Shown here: in pieces, positions 24,076-36,067 of the stretch
How the letters are laid out: each line of letters opens with the position of its first letter
How positions within the stretch are numbered: the stretch's first letter is position 1
DNA from: Alcaligenaceae bacterium
Lineage (GTDB): Bacteria; Pseudomonadota; Gammaproteobacteria; Burkholderiales; Burkholderiaceae_B
Length of the DNA: 64,000 nt
NCBI GenBank assembly: GCA_947379755.1
Contig: CANCOC010000003.1
Span: 1-64,000 of the forward strand
Direction: 5' to 3'
Notes under the pieces: generated by a model
Seen by the model: only the letters and a program-made list of their open reading frames with translations
Told to the model about the DNA's origin: nothing
The model's database searches: none
Position numbers and translations under genes: made by a program

Positions 24076-24540
24076 ATGGGTAAAACAGTCGATCCGAAAT
24101 TGCGACAATTGTTGCAAAAAGGCGGTGATATCGATCCGCAAAAGGATCTTGATGCGCTTGAGGCCGTGGCAAAAGAGCGTGGCCTGGCTTGGTGTGTGGC
24201 TGATTGTGAAAAAGCGCGCAGCTGGTCTGCCGTGTTCCGTGCTGTAGTCAAGGCCGTGGATTACCCCCAGTTTTTCGGTGGTGATTTTGATGCCTTGTAT
24301 GACTGTCTGAGTGACACGTTGCTTGATCAGAAAGAAGGTGTGGTACTGGTGTTTGACAAGTTACATTCAGCTGACCCTGCGATCGTCAATGAGGGTAAGG
24401 AATTTCTTGAGATTCTGAATAATGCAGTGCAGTTCGCTCAGGAAAATGGCCGTGTCTTTATCTTTGGTATTCACCATGCCGGCAAGCATCCCGAGGCGGT
24501 GCCCGGGGTGGTAAACAGCTGGAGCAATACGCCGGCTTGA
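24076..24540 (+). CDS. Barstar family protein
   Basis: FRAVVKAVDYPQFFGGDFDALYDCLSD matches the barstar core (YPxYFGxNxDALxDxLxD). Confidence 0.85.
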   Translation: MGKTVDPKLRQLLQKGGDIDPQKDLDALEAVAKERGLAWCVADCEKARSWSAVFRAVVKAVDYPQFFGGDFDALYDCLSDTLLDQKEGVVLVFDKLHSADPAIVNEGKEFLEILNNAVQFAQENGRVFIFGIHHAGKHPEAVPGVVNSWSNTPA

Positions 24541-24568
24541 GCCCGTAGCTTGCGCGTCGTTTTGTTCG

Positions 24569-25309
24569 TTACCAGGCGAGCAGGGCCGTTGCCGCAGCTA
24601 CCATGGCTAGTGCTGCGGTTTCTGTTCGCAGAACTCTTGTGCCAAATTTGACTGACTGCACGCCGAGCTTGTGTGCACAGTCAAATTCCTGATGACTCCA
24701 TCCGCCTTCCGGTCCGATCAGCAGCGTCAGTGCAGGGTTGACATGCAGGTTGGCCGCGGGGCTTTGAAGCCAGGTGCTAAAGTCTTGTGCGCCCTCGGGT
24801 TCGCACAATAATCGAGTGTGGCTGGATGGCTCAGCGAGTGCTTTTTCGAGACTTTGAGGAGCCTGGATCTGCATCAGCCGATTGCGTCCACATTGCTCTG
24901 AGGCGGACTCGATGGTCCGCTGCCAGTGCGCCAGGCGCTTTTCCAGTCGTGGACCGGAAAGTTGCAGGACGCTTCTCTGTGCCGCGATCGGGACAATGCG
25001 ATGCACGCCGAGTTCTACAGCTTTTTCTATGATCCAGTCCATTTTGTCGCCTGAAGGCAGGCCTTGCAGCAGGGTGATCTGTCCCGCGAGTTCAGCTTCG
25101 CGCGCTTGCCGTTCCCCAAGCACCACCACAGCAACTTTCCCATTGAAATCAACGGTCCCAGTGATTTCTCCTCCCTGCCCATCAAACAAAACGATATTGC
25201 TGCCCGCTTCGAGACGCAGCACCCGGATGTGGTGGGCAACAGACTCGGGAACGGTGAAAGTCTGGTTCTCAGCAAGGGGTTCGGAACAGTAAAAACGGGG
25301 GCTTGGCAT
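24569..25309 (-). CDS. rsmE: 16S rRNA (uracil1498-N3)-methyltransferase
   Basis: [41 protein letters not shown]-type SPOUT knot. Confidence 0.94.
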   Translation of the reverse strand: MPSPRFYCSEPLAENQTFTVPESVAHHIRVLRLEAGSNIVLFDGQGGEITGTVDFNGKVAVVVLGERQAREAELAGQITLLQGLPSGDKMDWIIEKAVELGVHRIVPIAAQRSVLQLSGPRLEKRLAHWQRTIESASEQCGRNRLMQIQAPQSLEKALAEPSSHTRLLCEPEGAQDFSTWLQSPAANLHVNPALTLLIGPEGGWSHQEFDCAHKLGVQSVKFGTRVLRTETAALAMVAAATALLAW

Positions 25310-25401
25310 GCGTCTGGCTCGTGAGGGAACTGGGTGGAAGTACGGGTGGTAAAATCTTTGGTCTTTTAACCTATTTAACAGCAATCAGCCAAACCCAAGT
25401 G

Positions 25402-27447
25402 ATGAGCCAAACTACAGCCACCCCCGTCAAACTGGCCGATGCGATTCGTGCCCTCGCTATGGACGCCGTCCAGCAAGCTAACTCGGGACACCCCGGCGCG
25501 CCCATGGGCATGGCTGAAATGGCACAAGCTTTGTTTACCCGTCACTTGCAGCACAACCCCGCTGATCCGGCCTGGGCCAATCGCGATCGTTTTGTGCTGT
25601 CCAATGGTCATGGCTCGATGTTGATTTATGCATTGTTGCATCTCACGGGCTACGATCTGCCGATGGACGAGCTGCGCAAGTTCCGCCAGCTCCACTCCAA
25701 AACACCTGGCCACCCCGAAGTTGGCGTGACACCAGGCATTGAGACCACCACGGGCCCCCTGGGCCAGGGGCTGGCCAATGCAGTCGGCATGGCTCTGACA
25801 GAATCCCTGCTGGCGGCTGAGTTCAACCGCCCCGGCCATGCGATTGTCGACCATCAGACCTATGCGTTTGTAGGTGATGGCTGCCTCATGGAAGGCATCT
25901 CGCACGAAGTCTGTTCACTGGCGGGTACTTTACGCCTGTCCAAATTAGTGGTGCTGTACGACGACAACGGTATTTCAATCGACGGTAAGGTTGAGAACTG
26001 GTTTGCCGATGATACGGCCAGGCGTTTTGAGGCCTACGGCTGGAATGTCATCAAAGTGGCCGATGGTCACAATGTGGATGCGGTAGACCAGGCGATTGCG
26101 CAGGCAACCCTGCTGGGTCAGCAACATAACCGTCCGACGCTGATCGTTTGCCGGACCGTGATTGGTCATGGTGCCCCAACGGTTGCAGGAACGGATAAGG
26201 TTCACGGCGCGCCGCTCGGTGCAGATGAAATCGCCGGTACGCGACTGGCAATTGGCTGGCCCTACGCACCATTCGAAATTCCTGAAGCTGTTTATCAGGG
26301 CTGGGACCAGCGCCCGGCGGGTGCAAAGACCCAGTCCGACTGGCAACAGGTTTTTGATGCCTATGCGGTGGAGTTTCCGGCCGAAGCGGCTGAGTTTATG
26401 CGCCGCATGCGTGGTCAGTTACCGGCAAATTTTGCTGAGATCTCACAAAAATTGCTAGCTGAGACCAATGCCAAGGCTGAGACCATTGCGACCCGCAAAG
26501 CTTCACAGCTTGCAATTACCACGCTCGTTCAAGCCTTGCCCGAGATGCTGGGTGGTTCGGCCGATTTGACAGGTTCAAACTTTACAGACTGGAAGGGTGC
26601 TGTCGCGGTGCGTGCAGGCGAGCATGGTGTCCAGTTTGGTCGCCACATCAATTACGGCGTGCGCGAGTTCGGTATGGCTGCCATGATGAATGGCATGGCT
26701 CTGCATGGCGGGTATCTTCCGTTTGGCGGGACCTTCCTGACCTTCTCCGACTATTCGCGCAACGCCCTGCGGATGGCTGCGTTGATGAAGCAACGCGTGG
26801 TGCATGTCTTTACCCACGACTCGATCGGTCTGGGTGAAGACGGCCCAACCCATCAGTCCATCGAACATGCCAGCAGCCTGCGCCTGATTCCAAATCTTTC
26901 ACTCTGGCGTCCTTGCGATACGGTCGAAACCACGGCTGCCTGGCTGGCCGCCGTTGGGCGCCCCTCGAGCATCGGGATGGATACGCACGATGGTGGTCCG
27001 ACTGCTTTGCTGCTGTCGCGCCAGAATTTACCGTTTGTGACACGTAGCGCTGAGACGCTTGCTGCGGTTGCACGTGGCGGATATGTACTGGTTGATGCCG
27101 CCCAAGCGCGTGCTGCCATTATTGCGACAGGTTCTGAGGTCGGTATCGCGATCGAAGCCCAAAAGTTGCTAGCTGCAGAGGGGATCGCCGTCCGTGTGGT
27201 CTCCATGCCGAGCACCGATGTGTTTGACAAACAGGATGCCACCTGGCGCGCGCAGGTTCTACCCAAGGGCATGCCACGCGTAGCCGTTGAAGCGGGCGTG
27301 ACCGCATTCTGGCACAAGTATGTTGGTCTCGACGGTGCGGTAGTGGGAATCGACACTTATGGTGAATCTGCACCGGCCGGCACATTATTCAAGCATTTTG
27401 GCCTGACGGCTGAAAAAGTAGCCCAGGCAGTCAAACAGGTTTTATAA
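25402..27447 (+). CDS. tkt: Transketolase
   Basis: [42 protein letters not shown]; start at [10 protein letters not shown]. Confidence 0.97.
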   Translation: MSQTTATPVKLADAIRALAMDAVQQANSGHPGAPMGMAEMAQALFTRHLQHNPADPAWANRDRFVLSNGHGSMLIYALLHLTGYDLPMDELRKFRQLHSKTPGHPEVGVTPGIETTTGPLGQGLANAVGMALTESLLAAEFNRPGHAIVDHQTYAFVGDGCLMEGISHEVCSLAGTLRLSKLVVLYDDNGISIDGKVENWFADDTARRFEAYGWNVIKVADGHNVDAVDQAIAQATLLGQQHNRPTLIVCRTVIGHGAPTVAGTDKVHGAPLGADEIAGTRLAIGWPYAPFEIPEAVYQGWDQRPAGAKTQSDWQQVFDAYAVEFPAEAAEFMRRMRGQLPANFAEISQKLLAETNAKAETIATRKASQLAITTLVQALPEMLGGSADLTGSNFTDWKGAVAVRAGEHGVQFGRHINYGVREFGMAAMMNGMALHGGYLPFGGTFLTFSDYSRNALRMAALMKQRVVHVFTHDSIGLGEDGPTHQSIEHASSLRLIPNLSLWRPCDTVETTAAWLAAVGRPSSIGMDTHDGGPTALLLSRQNLPFVTRSAETLAAVARGGYVLVDAAQARAAIIATGSEVGIAIEAQKLLAAEGIAVRVVSMPSTDVFDKQDATWRAQVLPKGMPRVAVEAGVTAFWHKYVGLDGAVVGIDTYGESAPAGTLFKHFGLTAEKVAQAVKQVL

Positions 27448-27460
27448 AATTTCAAACTAG

Positions 27461-28483
<1,023 letters not shown>

Positions 28484-28495
28484 TTGCTGCACATG

Positions 28496-28520
28496 AAAAG
28501 GGGCCCTTCGGGGCCTCTTT
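28496..28520 (+). terminator. UUCG-tetraloop hairpin / probable terminator between gap and pgk
   Basis: AAAAGGGGCCC-TTCG-GGGCCTCTTT. Confidence 0.65.
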
Positions 28521-28563
28521 GCTGTGCACGCCTCCATCCTTTAGTCTTTTCGGTTCTTCAATC

Positions 28564-29763
28564 ATGACGACTGTTCTTACGCTTTCTGCTCTTGCTCAGT
28601 CTGGCAAGCTCGCTGGCAAACGGGTTTTTATCCGTGCCGATCTGAATGTGCCTTTTGATGGTGCAGGCAATATCACTGAAGACACACGTATCCGCGCATC
28701 CGTTCCGGGTATCAAGCTGGCGCTAGACGCTGGTGCTGCCGTCATGGTGACCTCTCACCTTGGACGCCCGACCGAGGGCACGCTTGCGCCCGCTGATTCG
28801 CTGGCTCCAATTGCCAAACGTCTGTCTGAATTGCTGGGTATGCCTGTGCCCCTTTTGCAAAATTGGGTAGAGGGAGTGAGCGTCGCGCCCGGTCAAGTGG
28901 TCCTGCTTGAAAATTGCCGTGTCAATCCCGGCGAAAAAAAGAATGATCCAGTGCTGTCAAAGAAAATGGCTGCCTTGTGTGACGTCTACGCAAACGATGC
29001 CTTTGGTACCTCGCACCGCGCCGAAGCCACTACCTACGGGATTGCAGAGTTTGCGCCCATTGCGTGCGCTGGCCCACTGTTGCAGGCTGAGCTGGAGGCC
29101 CTGGGACGTGCGTTGCATGCTCCTAAGCGTCCTCTCGTGGCGATTGTTGGTGGTTCAAAAGTTTCAACCAAACTTTCAATTCTCCAGTCACTGGCGGATA
29201 AAGTTGATCAGTTGATTGTGGGTGGCGGTATCGCCAACACCTTCATGCTGGCAGCTGGTCTACCCATCGGCAAGTCGCTGGCCGAACCTGAACAGCTCGA
29301 GCAAGCCCGTGCCGTGATGGAAAAAATGCAGGCACGCGGTGCTGCGGTACCCATCCCCACTGACGTCGTGTGTGCCACAGAATTTTCTGCCACAGCAAAA
29401 GCAACAGTCAAAGCGTCAAAGGATGTTGGCCCCGATGATTTGATTCTGGATATTGGTCCTGATACCGCTAATCAGCTTGCAGCCATTCTCAAACAGGCCG
29501 GTACGATCGTCTGGAACGGCCCGCTTGGTGTGTTTGAGTTTGCCTCGTTTGCCAACGGTACTGAAGTGGTCTCGCATGCCATTGCTGACTCCGAGGGCTT
29601 TTCGATTGCTGGCGGTGGCGATACGCTTGCTGCGATTGCAAAGTTCGGGATTACCGAGCAGGTCGGCTACATCTCTACCGGTGGTGGTGCCTTTCTTGAG
29701 TTTCTGGAAGGCAGAACGCTACCCGCCGTGGACATTCTGCAAAAGCGCGCTGCGCAGCTTTAG
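28564..29763 (+). CDS. pgk: Phosphoglycerate kinase
   Basis: [41 protein letters not shown]. Confidence 0.97.
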   Translation: MTTVLTLSALAQSGKLAGKRVFIRADLNVPFDGAGNITEDTRIRASVPGIKLALDAGAAVMVTSHLGRPTEGTLAPADSLAPIAKRLSELLGMPVPLLQNWVEGVSVAPGQVVLLENCRVNPGEKKNDPVLSKKMAALCDVYANDAFGTSHRAEATTYGIAEFAPIACAGPLLQAELEALGRALHAPKRPLVAIVGGSKVSTKLSILQSLADKVDQLIVGGGIANTFMLAAGLPIGKSLAEPEQLEQARAVMEKMQARGAAVPIPTDVVCATEFSATAKATVKASKDVGPDDLILDIGPDTANQLAAILKQAGTIVWNGPLGVFEFASFANGTEVVSHAIADSEGFSIAGGGDTLAAIAKFGITEQVGYISTGGGAFLEFLEGRTLPAVDILQKRAAQL

Positions 29764-30089
29764 TCCACAATGAAGAGAGTCGCACCTGTCAGCGTTGAAG
29801 ACTGGTGCGGCTCAGCGTGATCTGCAACCTGATAACTCATGCCAGGCGCCAGATCAAAGCTGCGACCGTCTTTGAGTAAAGTGTGCAGGGAACCTGTCAG
29901 GCACAGCAGGATGTGGCCTTTTTCGCACCAGTGGTCGGCCAGATAACCAGGCGTATATTCGACCATTCTGACTCTGATCGTCCCGAACTGGCATGTCCGC
30001 CAGAAGGCTTTGCCCGTTGTGCCCGGATGCTCGGTGATGGGGATGGTGGACCAGTCGGTCGTGCCAAACGGAATCTCTTGAATATTCAT
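29760..30089 (-). CDS. DHCW-motif cupin fold protein
   Basis: [17 protein letters not shown]...[17 protein letters not shown]. Confidence 0.85.
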   Translation of the reverse strand: MNIQEIPFGTTDWSTIPITEHPGTTGKAFWRTCQFGTIRVRMVEYTPGYLADHWCEKGHILLCLTGSLHTLLKDGRSFDLAPGMSYQVADHAEPHQSSTLTGATLFIVD

Positions 30090-30178
30090 AGTTGTGCGGA
30101 TTCACTTGAAATTTATTGAATTTGCCCCCATTGTTAGGGTTATTCAATCTTTTGGGTGCGCTTCGAGCCACCTTGCTC

Positions 30179-31174
30179 ATGGAATTCAAAGACTACTACA
30201 AGATTCTTGAAGTGCCACGCGATGCCTCTCAGGATGATATCCGCAAGGCATACCGTAAGCTCGCCCGCAAATATCATCCGGATGTGAGTAAAGAAGCCAA
30301 TGCTGAGTCTCGCATGCGCGACGTCAACGAAGCCAATGATGTGCTGCGCGATGCTGAAAAGCGCGCCGAGTACGATGCGCTCGCTGCAGGTGTCTCTGGT
30401 GGCAACGGTGCGGCACCTCCACCAGGGTGGGATCGCGGCTTTGAGTTCTCGGGCGCCGGTGGTGCGGGTGATGCAGATTTTCAGGACTTCCTCAATGGCA
30501 TGTTCAAACAGGCAGCGCGCAAGCGGCAGGGTTTTGCCGCTGGGCGGGGCGCTGGTCCTGGCGGTGGCTTCGACGGGCACGCTGGCGGACAGGCTTTCAA
30601 GGTGCGTGGCGAAGATCATCATGCTGATATTGAAATCTCGCTCGAAGACAGTTTTGCCGGGGTGACCCGTGAGCTGAGTTTGCGTTCAGTTCAGCTAGAC
30701 GATCAGGGAAGGCCTTACATGGGTACGCGCACGCTGAGCGTGCGTATTCCGACGGGTGTGCGTGAAGGGCAGATGATTCGCCTGTCTGGTCAGGGTATGC
30801 CAGGTGAAGGTGGTGGAGAGTCAGGCGACCTGTTCCTGACAGTCCGGTTCGCGCCGCACCCCGTGTATCAGGCGGATGGGCGTGATTTGAAAATGCATTT
30901 GCCCATTACACCCTGGGAAGCCGCGCTGGGGGGACAAGTCCATGCCCCAACCATGCAGGGTGAAGTCGAAGTCAATATTCCTGCAGGAAGCAAGCAAGGT
31001 GGCAAGTTGCGCTTGCGTGGCAAGGGGCTGCCAGGTGATCCTGCGGGTGACCTGTACTTGACGCTTGATATCGTTTGGCCACCGGCAGATAACGATGCCA
31101 CGCGTGCTGCCTATCAGCAGCTTGCAAAGGCTGCCGCATTCAATCCCCGTCGTCATCTGGGAGTTCAGTCATGA
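30179..31174 (+). CDS. cbpA: Curved DNA-binding protein / DnaJ-type co-chaperone
   Basis: [37 protein letters not shown]-domain, DnaJ C-terminal domain. Confidence 0.93.
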   Translation: MEFKDYYKILEVPRDASQDDIRKAYRKLARKYHPDVSKEANAESRMRDVNEANDVLRDAEKRAEYDALAAGVSGGNGAAPPPGWDRGFEFSGAGGAGDADFQDFLNGMFKQAARKRQGFAAGRGAGPGGGFDGHAGGQAFKVRGEDHHADIEISLEDSFAGVTRELSLRSVQLDDQGRPYMGTRTLSVRIPTGVREGQMIRLSGQGMPGEGGGESGDLFLTVRFAPHPVYQADGRDLKMHLPITPWEAALGGQVHAPTMQGEVEVNIPAGSKQGGKLRLRGKGLPGDPAGDLYLTLDIVWPPADNDATRAAYQQLAKAAAFNPRRHLGVQS

Positions 31175-31479
31175 ACACAGTCACCGTTTGTACCGCCCTG
31201 ATGGTGGACCAGGATGCCCCCGTTACCATTGATGAACTTGCACGTTTTTGTGAGCAACAGACGCAATGGGTGGTTACACTGGTCGACCAGGGCATACTGC
31301 CTCCTGCACAAGGGCAATATCCGGAGCAATGGGTTTTTACCAGCGTCTCAGTGACGCGTGCGCGCCATGTAGCTCGCCTGCAACGGGATTTTGAAGTGAA
31401 TCTCGACGCGGCTGCCCTCATGTTGGATCTGATGGAAGAAGTGCGTCATTTACGGGGCCGTCTTGCAACGTTCAAGTAA
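31171..31479 (+). CDS. cbpM: Chaperone modulator CbpM
   Basis: MerR-like ~100 aa protein immediately after cbp[18 protein letters not shown]. Confidence 0.85.
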   Translation: MNTVTVCTALMVDQDAPVTIDELARFCEQQTQWVVTLVDQGILPPAQGQYPEQWVFTSVSVTRARHVARLQRDFEVNLDAAALMLDLMEEVRHLRGRLATFK

Positions 31480-31495
31480 TGCATATTTATTCTTT

Positions 31496-31517
31496 TAAGT
31501 AATAAGCAAATTACTTA
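31496..31517. promoter_or_regulatory. Perfect inverted repeat upstream of ABC operon (operator candidate)
   Basis: TAAGTAAT-aagcaa-ATTACTTA. Confidence 0.4.
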
Positions 31518-31537
31518 TCGGTCATTTCGGATATATA

Positions 31538-31562
31538 GGGATTGGCCTAAACTGCCAATCCC
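31538..31562. promoter_or_regulatory. Perfect inverted repeat upstream of ABC operon
   Basis: GGGATTGGC-ctaaact-GCCAATCCC. Confidence 0.4.
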
Positions 31563-31632
31563 GGTTCGTAGCTCGGACCTTTACATCCCAATGACTGCAG
31601 GCACTGCTTAACGCTGTGCTGACTGGATCTTT

Positions 31633-32457
31633 ATGAATGCCCGGCCGCCAGGTTCCCCTCCCTACGTATTGCAGGCTCAAGGCTTGCGACTTCAGTATGG
31701 CGATGCGGCTCCGCTGATCTCTGGTCTGGACCTCGCCGTCGCCGCGGGTGAAATCGTAGCGATTCTTGGTCCGAGCGGTGTGGGCAAATCCAGTCTGCTC
31801 CGTATTCTTGCAGGTTTGCAACAGGCCTCTGCCGGAGCGGTGATGGTCGATGGCGAGCCCATTGATGGCACGCACCCACGTGTCGCGATGGCGTTTCAGG
31901 ATCCAAGCCTGCTGCCCTGGCTGACGCTGGAAAAAAACGTGGCCTTTGGTCTGGATTTTCGTCATCAGCCACGCTTGACGGCGGCTGAAAAAAATCAACG
32001 CGTTACAGCTGCCATTCGCGAAGTGGGTCTCGAACATGCCCGGCTGCGCATGCCGGCTGAGTTGTCTGGTGGGATGGCACAGCGTACCGCTCTTGCGCGC
32101 TGTGTGGCGAGGCAACCAGAAGTGATTCTGCTGGACGAACCCTTTGGTGCCCTGGATGAAGTGACTCGCGCGGCGATGCAGCGACTCTTGCTCACACTGC
32201 GCGAAGACCTGGGCACTGCAGCCGTACTGATCACGCATGATATCGATGAGGCCCTGCAAGTGGCCGATCGCATCGTCTTGCTGGGGGGCGCGCCCGCCCA
32301 CGTGATTGGTGAATGGAATATTACCTATACTCAGCCCCGCGATGACCTGGTCGAAGAACTGGGCCAGCTCCGGATTGAAATTTTGCGCACGCTGCATCGC
32401 GCGCTCCACCCTCAGGCTGCCAAGCCTAAAACAAAGGAATTCGCTGATGTGTCTTGA
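31633..32457 (+). CDS. ABC transporter ATP-binding protein (nitrate/sulfonate/taurine type)
   Basis: Walker A GPSGVGKSSLLR, signature LSGGMAQRTALARC, Walker B VILLDEPFGALDE. Confidence 0.95.
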   Translation: MNARPPGSPPYVLQAQGLRLQYGDAAPLISGLDLAVAAGEIVAILGPSGVGKSSLLRILAGLQQASAGAVMVDGEPIDGTHPRVAMAFQDPSLLPWLTLEKNVAFGLDFRHQPRLTAAEKNQRVTAAIREVGLEHARLRMPAELSGGMAQRTALARCVARQPEVILLDEPFGALDEVTRAAMQRLLLTLREDLGTAAVLITHDIDEALQVADRIVLLGGAPAHVIGEWNITYTQPRDDLVEELGQLRIEILRTLHRALHPQAAKPKTKEFADVS

Positions 32458-33640
32458 ACATATTTCGCGTCGTGAGATGCTCAAGCTGGCTAGTCTGCTG
32501 ACTGTCGCAGGCGCTGCTCCACTCTTGTCCACCTTCAATGCACAGGCGCAAGAAAAAGCAAATGGCCCGGTTCGTATCGGTTATTTGCCCATTACGGATG
32601 CCGCTCCATTATTGGTGGCGCATAACAACGGCTATTTCAAAGACGCAGGCCTGGATGTTGAAAAGCCAACCATGCTGCGTAGCTGGGCGCAGTTGATTGA
32701 GGCGTTTATTTCTGGCCAGGTCAATGTGGTGCATCTGTTGTCACCCATGACGGTCTGGGCGCGCTTTGGCAGCAATGTTCCGGCCAAAGTGGTGGCCTGG
32801 AATCATGTGGATGGATCGGCTGTGACGGTCGCGCCCGATATCAACGATCTAAAAGATCTGGGTGGCAAGACTGTTGCGATTCCATTCTGGTATTCGATTC
32901 ATAACGTTGTGCTGCAAGCCATGTTGCGCGATGCAGGACTCAAACCTGTTTCGAGCAAGCAGGGCAAGCCTGCTGCAAATGAGGTCAACCTGGTGGTCAT
33001 GGCGCCTGCTGATATGCCACCCGCTCTGGCTGCACGCAATATCGCTGGCTATATCGTCGCAGAGCCATTTAATGCCGTGGCTGAAACCATGGGCATTGGT
33101 AAAGTGCTGCGCTTTACTGGTGATGTATGGAAGAATCACGCTTGCTGCACGGTGTTCATGCATGAGCGTGATCTTGAGCAACGTCCTGAGTGGTCACAAA
33201 AAGTCGTCGATGCGATCGTACGTGCACAGCTCTGGACGCGTGAACACCGGGCCGAAACAGCTCAGTTGCTGTCCAAGGAAGGTGCCAATCACTACACTCC
33301 ACACGGACTGCCCGCACTGACAAAGGTCCTGGCTCCACCAGCGTCCGATACCGAAACCTACCTGGCCTCACGCGCGATCCGTCATCCGCAGTGGCAGGAA
33401 AAACGTATTGATTTTCAGCCTTATCCTTATCCAAGTTACACCGAAGAGCTCGTTGCGCGCCTCAAGGACACCCTGATCGAAGCTGATCGTGGATTCCTTG
33501 CAAATCTTGATGGCAAGACTGCTGCCTCGCAGCTGGTTGATGATCGGTTTGTCAAACGTGCAATCGAAGCTGCAGGTGGCATGACAAAGTTTGGTCAGCC
33601 GGCCGGATACGTCCGCAAGGAAGTCATCGAGTTGACATGA
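32447..33640 (+). CDS. ABC transporter substrate-binding protein (NMT1/SsuA/NrtA-like) with twin-arginine-like signal
   Basis: SRREMLKLASLLTVAGAAPLL; VRIGYLPITDAAPLLVAHNNGYFKDAGLDV. Confidence 0.92.
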   Translation: MCLEHISRREMLKLASLLTVAGAAPLLSTFNAQAQEKANGPVRIGYLPITDAAPLLVAHNNGYFKDAGLDVEKPTMLRSWAQLIEAFISGQVNVVHLLSPMTVWARFGSNVPAKVVAWNHVDGSAVTVAPDINDLKDLGGKTVAIPFWYSIHNVVLQAMLRDAGLKPVSSKQGKPAANEVNLVVMAPADMPPALAARNIAGYIVAEPFNAVAETMGIGKVLRFTGDVWKNHACCTVFMHERDLEQRPEWSQKVVDAIVRAQLWTREHRAETAQLLSKEGANHYTPHGLPALTKVLAPPASDTETYLASRAIRHPQWQEKRIDFQPYPYPSYTEELVARLKDTLIEADRGFLANLDGKTAASQLVDDRFVKRAIEAAGGMTKFGQPAGYVRKEVIELT

Positions 33641-34413
33641 ATGTGACTGTATGGATGCGCAGTGGCGCGGGGCGTGCGCTGCTAGGCCTGTTAGGCATGG
33701 CGGTGCTGATAGGGATCTGGTGGTTGCTGACCGTACCGTTTTCAGTTTCGGGCGGAATGGGGCAGCGCTTTGCGCCGGGACCTTCTTTGGCCACACTGGC
33801 TGCGATGCTGCAGAGCGCGGAAATCTGGATTCACATTGCCGTCAGTCTGCAGCGTGTGGCGGTCGGGCTGGGGTTGGCCTTGCTGGTGGGCGTGCCGCTA
33901 GGTTTGTTACTCGGCGCCTCAAGCAGCATGAATGCAACACTGTCTCCAGCCTTTCAGTTTTTGCGCATGATCTCGCCATTGTCCTGGATGCCGATCGCTG
34001 TCATGGCGTTTGGCGTGGGAGATCGGCCCGTTTATTTTCTGCTTGCTTTTGCGGCAGTCTGGCCGATCATGCTCAATACACTTGCTGGGGTCAGGCAACT
34101 GGATCCACGCTGGCTGCAACTCTCTCGCAGTCTGTCTGCGACACGGTGGGAGACGCTCAAGGGCGTGATCCTGCCAGGCATACTCGGTCATGTGTTGACT
34201 GGTACGCGGCTTGCAATTGGCATTGTCTGGATTGTGCTGGTGCCTTGCGAAATGCTGGGCGTTTCTGCAGGGCTGGGATATTTTATTCTCGATACCCGTG
34301 ACCGGCTCGCTTATCACGAGCTCATGGCCACGGTTGTTCTGATCGGTCTGCTCGGTTTTTTACTTGATACGGCATTTCGTGAGCTGTATCGATTATGGAG
34401 CAAAACCAGCTGA
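33637..34413 (+). CDS. ABC transporter permease (SsuC/TauC-like)
   Basis: Multiple TM, EAA-like loop ATRWETLKGVILPGILGHVLTGTRLAIG. Confidence 0.93.
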   Translation: MNVTVWMRSGAGRALLGLLGMAVLIGIWWLLTVPFSVSGGMGQRFAPGPSLATLAAMLQSAEIWIHIAVSLQRVAVGLGLALLVGVPLGLLLGASSSMNATLSPAFQFLRMISPLSWMPIAVMAFGVGDRPVYFLLAFAAVWPIMLNTLAGVRQLDPRWLQLSRSLSATRWETLKGVILPGILGHVLTGTRLAIGIVWIVLVPCEMLGVSAGLGYFILDTRDRLAYHELMATVVLIGLLGFLLDTAFRELYRLWSKTS

Positions 34414-34414
34414 G

Positions 34415-35890
34415 TTATTTGATCAGTTGCGAGGCGGCCCAGAACAGTCCTGCGGACAGCAGCATCGAAGCAGGCAACGTGAGCACCCAGGCCAGCAAAA
34501 TCGTACGGATGGTGCTTTGATGCAGGCCACTGCGATTGGCGACCATGGTGCCCGCGACGCCAGACGAGAGCACATGCGTGGTTGAGACTGGCAGGCTGTA
34601 AATATTGGCGATGCCAATTGCAAAGACTGCCGTGACTTGTGCCGCCATCCCCTGGGCATAGGTCATGCCGGATTTACCAATTTTTTCACCCACTGTCTTG
34701 ACGACGCGTTTCCAGCCGACCATGGTGCCCAACCCCAGCGCCAGGGCAACGAGCAGGATGACCCAGAACGGTGCGTATTCTGTTGTCGAGACCAGATCTT
34801 TGCGCAGCTTTTGCAGGTCAGATTTTTCGCGGTGCGGCAGACCTGGCAAGGCTGTGACTTTACGAGCGGTATCGTCCAGGCAAAGCAGGTAGCGCCGGAC
34901 ATCAATGCGTGTCTCAGGCTTGAGTTCCTGGAAGTCCCTCACCCCAGCCAGTGAGGTACGCAATGCTGTAATGGTTGCCATGGTGGTTGCTGGATCGCAG
35001 CGGTAGACCTTTGGCAGGTCATCATGTCGGTCTGCCTTGTCCAGCATCAGGTATTCGCCGAGCGTGTGACTGTTTCTTTCATAAAAATCACTCAAATGCA
35101 GTGCTGCATCATAGGAGCGTTTGATTTCGTATGGGGTCGCGTCGAAATCCAGCACGAACTTGGCGGGCACAATGCCGATCAGCACCAGCATGATCAAACC
35201 AATTCCTTTTTGTCCATCGTTGGAGCCATGCACAAAACTCATCCCCATCGCGGACATGATCAGCACCACGCGATTCCAGAAAGGAGGGCGTTTTTTATCG
35301 GCTAGTTCCAGACGCCTCTCGGGGGTCGCATGCATTTTTGAAAGCGGCCACCAGTATTTGAGCAAAATCAGAAAGAGTGCGGCGATGACAAAGCCTGCAA
35401 TAGGTGAACCCACCAGGGACATGCCGATTTCGATCGCTTTGCGCCAGTTCACGCCATCTTGCAGCGGGATGCCTGTCAGCCAGGCGTTTGCCAGGCCAAC
35501 TCCCAGAATTGAGCCAATCAAGGTGTGTGAGCTTGAGGCAGGAATACCAAAATACCAGGTGCCAAAGTTCCAGGCAATGGCTGCCGAGAGCATCGAAAAC
35601 ACCATGATCAGACCGCGATTGGTATCGACGTCAATCAGTAATTCAACAGGTAGTAGGTGGACAATTGCATAGGCGACACCGACACCACCCAAGAGCACAC
35701 CCAGAAAATTAAAGAATCCTGAACCCATCACCGCAAGGTTGGGTGGCAGTGCCCGTGTGTATATCACTGTGGCTACGGCGTTGGCTGTATCGTGAAAGCC
35801 ATTGATAAATTCGAAGGCCAGAACAAACGCCAGTGCGAGAATGAGACTGATGATGACCCATGGGGTCAGCCCTGCAAAGAAATCAAACAT
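34415..35890 (-). CDS. Inorganic phosphate transporter, PiT family
   Basis: EFINGFHDTANAVATVIYTRAL and internal repeat GSNDGQKGIGLIML; start at MFDFFAGLTP. Confidence 0.93.
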   Translation of the reverse strand: MFDFFAGLTPWVIISLILALAFVLAFEFINGFHDTANAVATVIYTRALPPNLAVMGSGFFNFLGVLLGGVGVAYAIVHLLPVELLIDVDTNRGLIMVFSMLSAAIAWNFGTWYFGIPASSSHTLIGSILGVGLANAWLTGIPLQDGVNWRKAIEIGMSLVGSPIAGFVIAALFLILLKYWWPLSKMHATPERRLELADKKRPPFWNRVVLIMSAMGMSFVHGSNDGQKGIGLIMLVLIGIVPAKFVLDFDATPYEIKRSYDAALHLSDFYERNSHTLGEYLMLDKADRHDDLPKVYRCDPATTMATITALRTSLAGVRDFQELKPETRIDVRRYLLCLDDTARKVTALPGLPHREKSDLQKLRKDLVSTTEYAPFWVILLVALALGLGTMVGWKRVVKTVGEKIGKSGMTYAQGMAAQVTAVFAIGIANIYSLPVSTTHVLSSGVAGTMVANRSGLHQSTIRTILLAWVLTLPASMLLSAGLFWAASQLIK

Positions 35891-36067
35891 GTCGGTGTCA
35901 GAAGTGAATTTTGTGTATTTTACGTGTAATAAAACTCTTTTCTGCTTAAACCATGAAGATTCATACCTGCGTGCGTGATCTGTCACAATCTTTTGGTGAA
36001 TTGAGTACAGTGGTCACTGAAGTAGTGACTGAATTTTTAAATTTCCGGCATTCTTTTTTAAGCAAAT

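Noticed and set aside
31480-31632. Thiamine (TPP) riboswitch ahead of the NMT1-like ABC operon
   Set aside because: No CTGAGA...ACC(G/C)TTTGAACCTGATC-like core is visible.
31522-32538. 338-aa minus-strand ORF opposite the ABC ATPase
   Set aside because: Antisense shadow of a gene with clear Walker A/B and signature motifs.
35980-35997. Possible Pho box (CTGTCAC-aatc-ttttggt) near the PiT gene
   Set aside because: Only the first half resembles CTGTCAT; the second repeat matches poorly (3 of 7).
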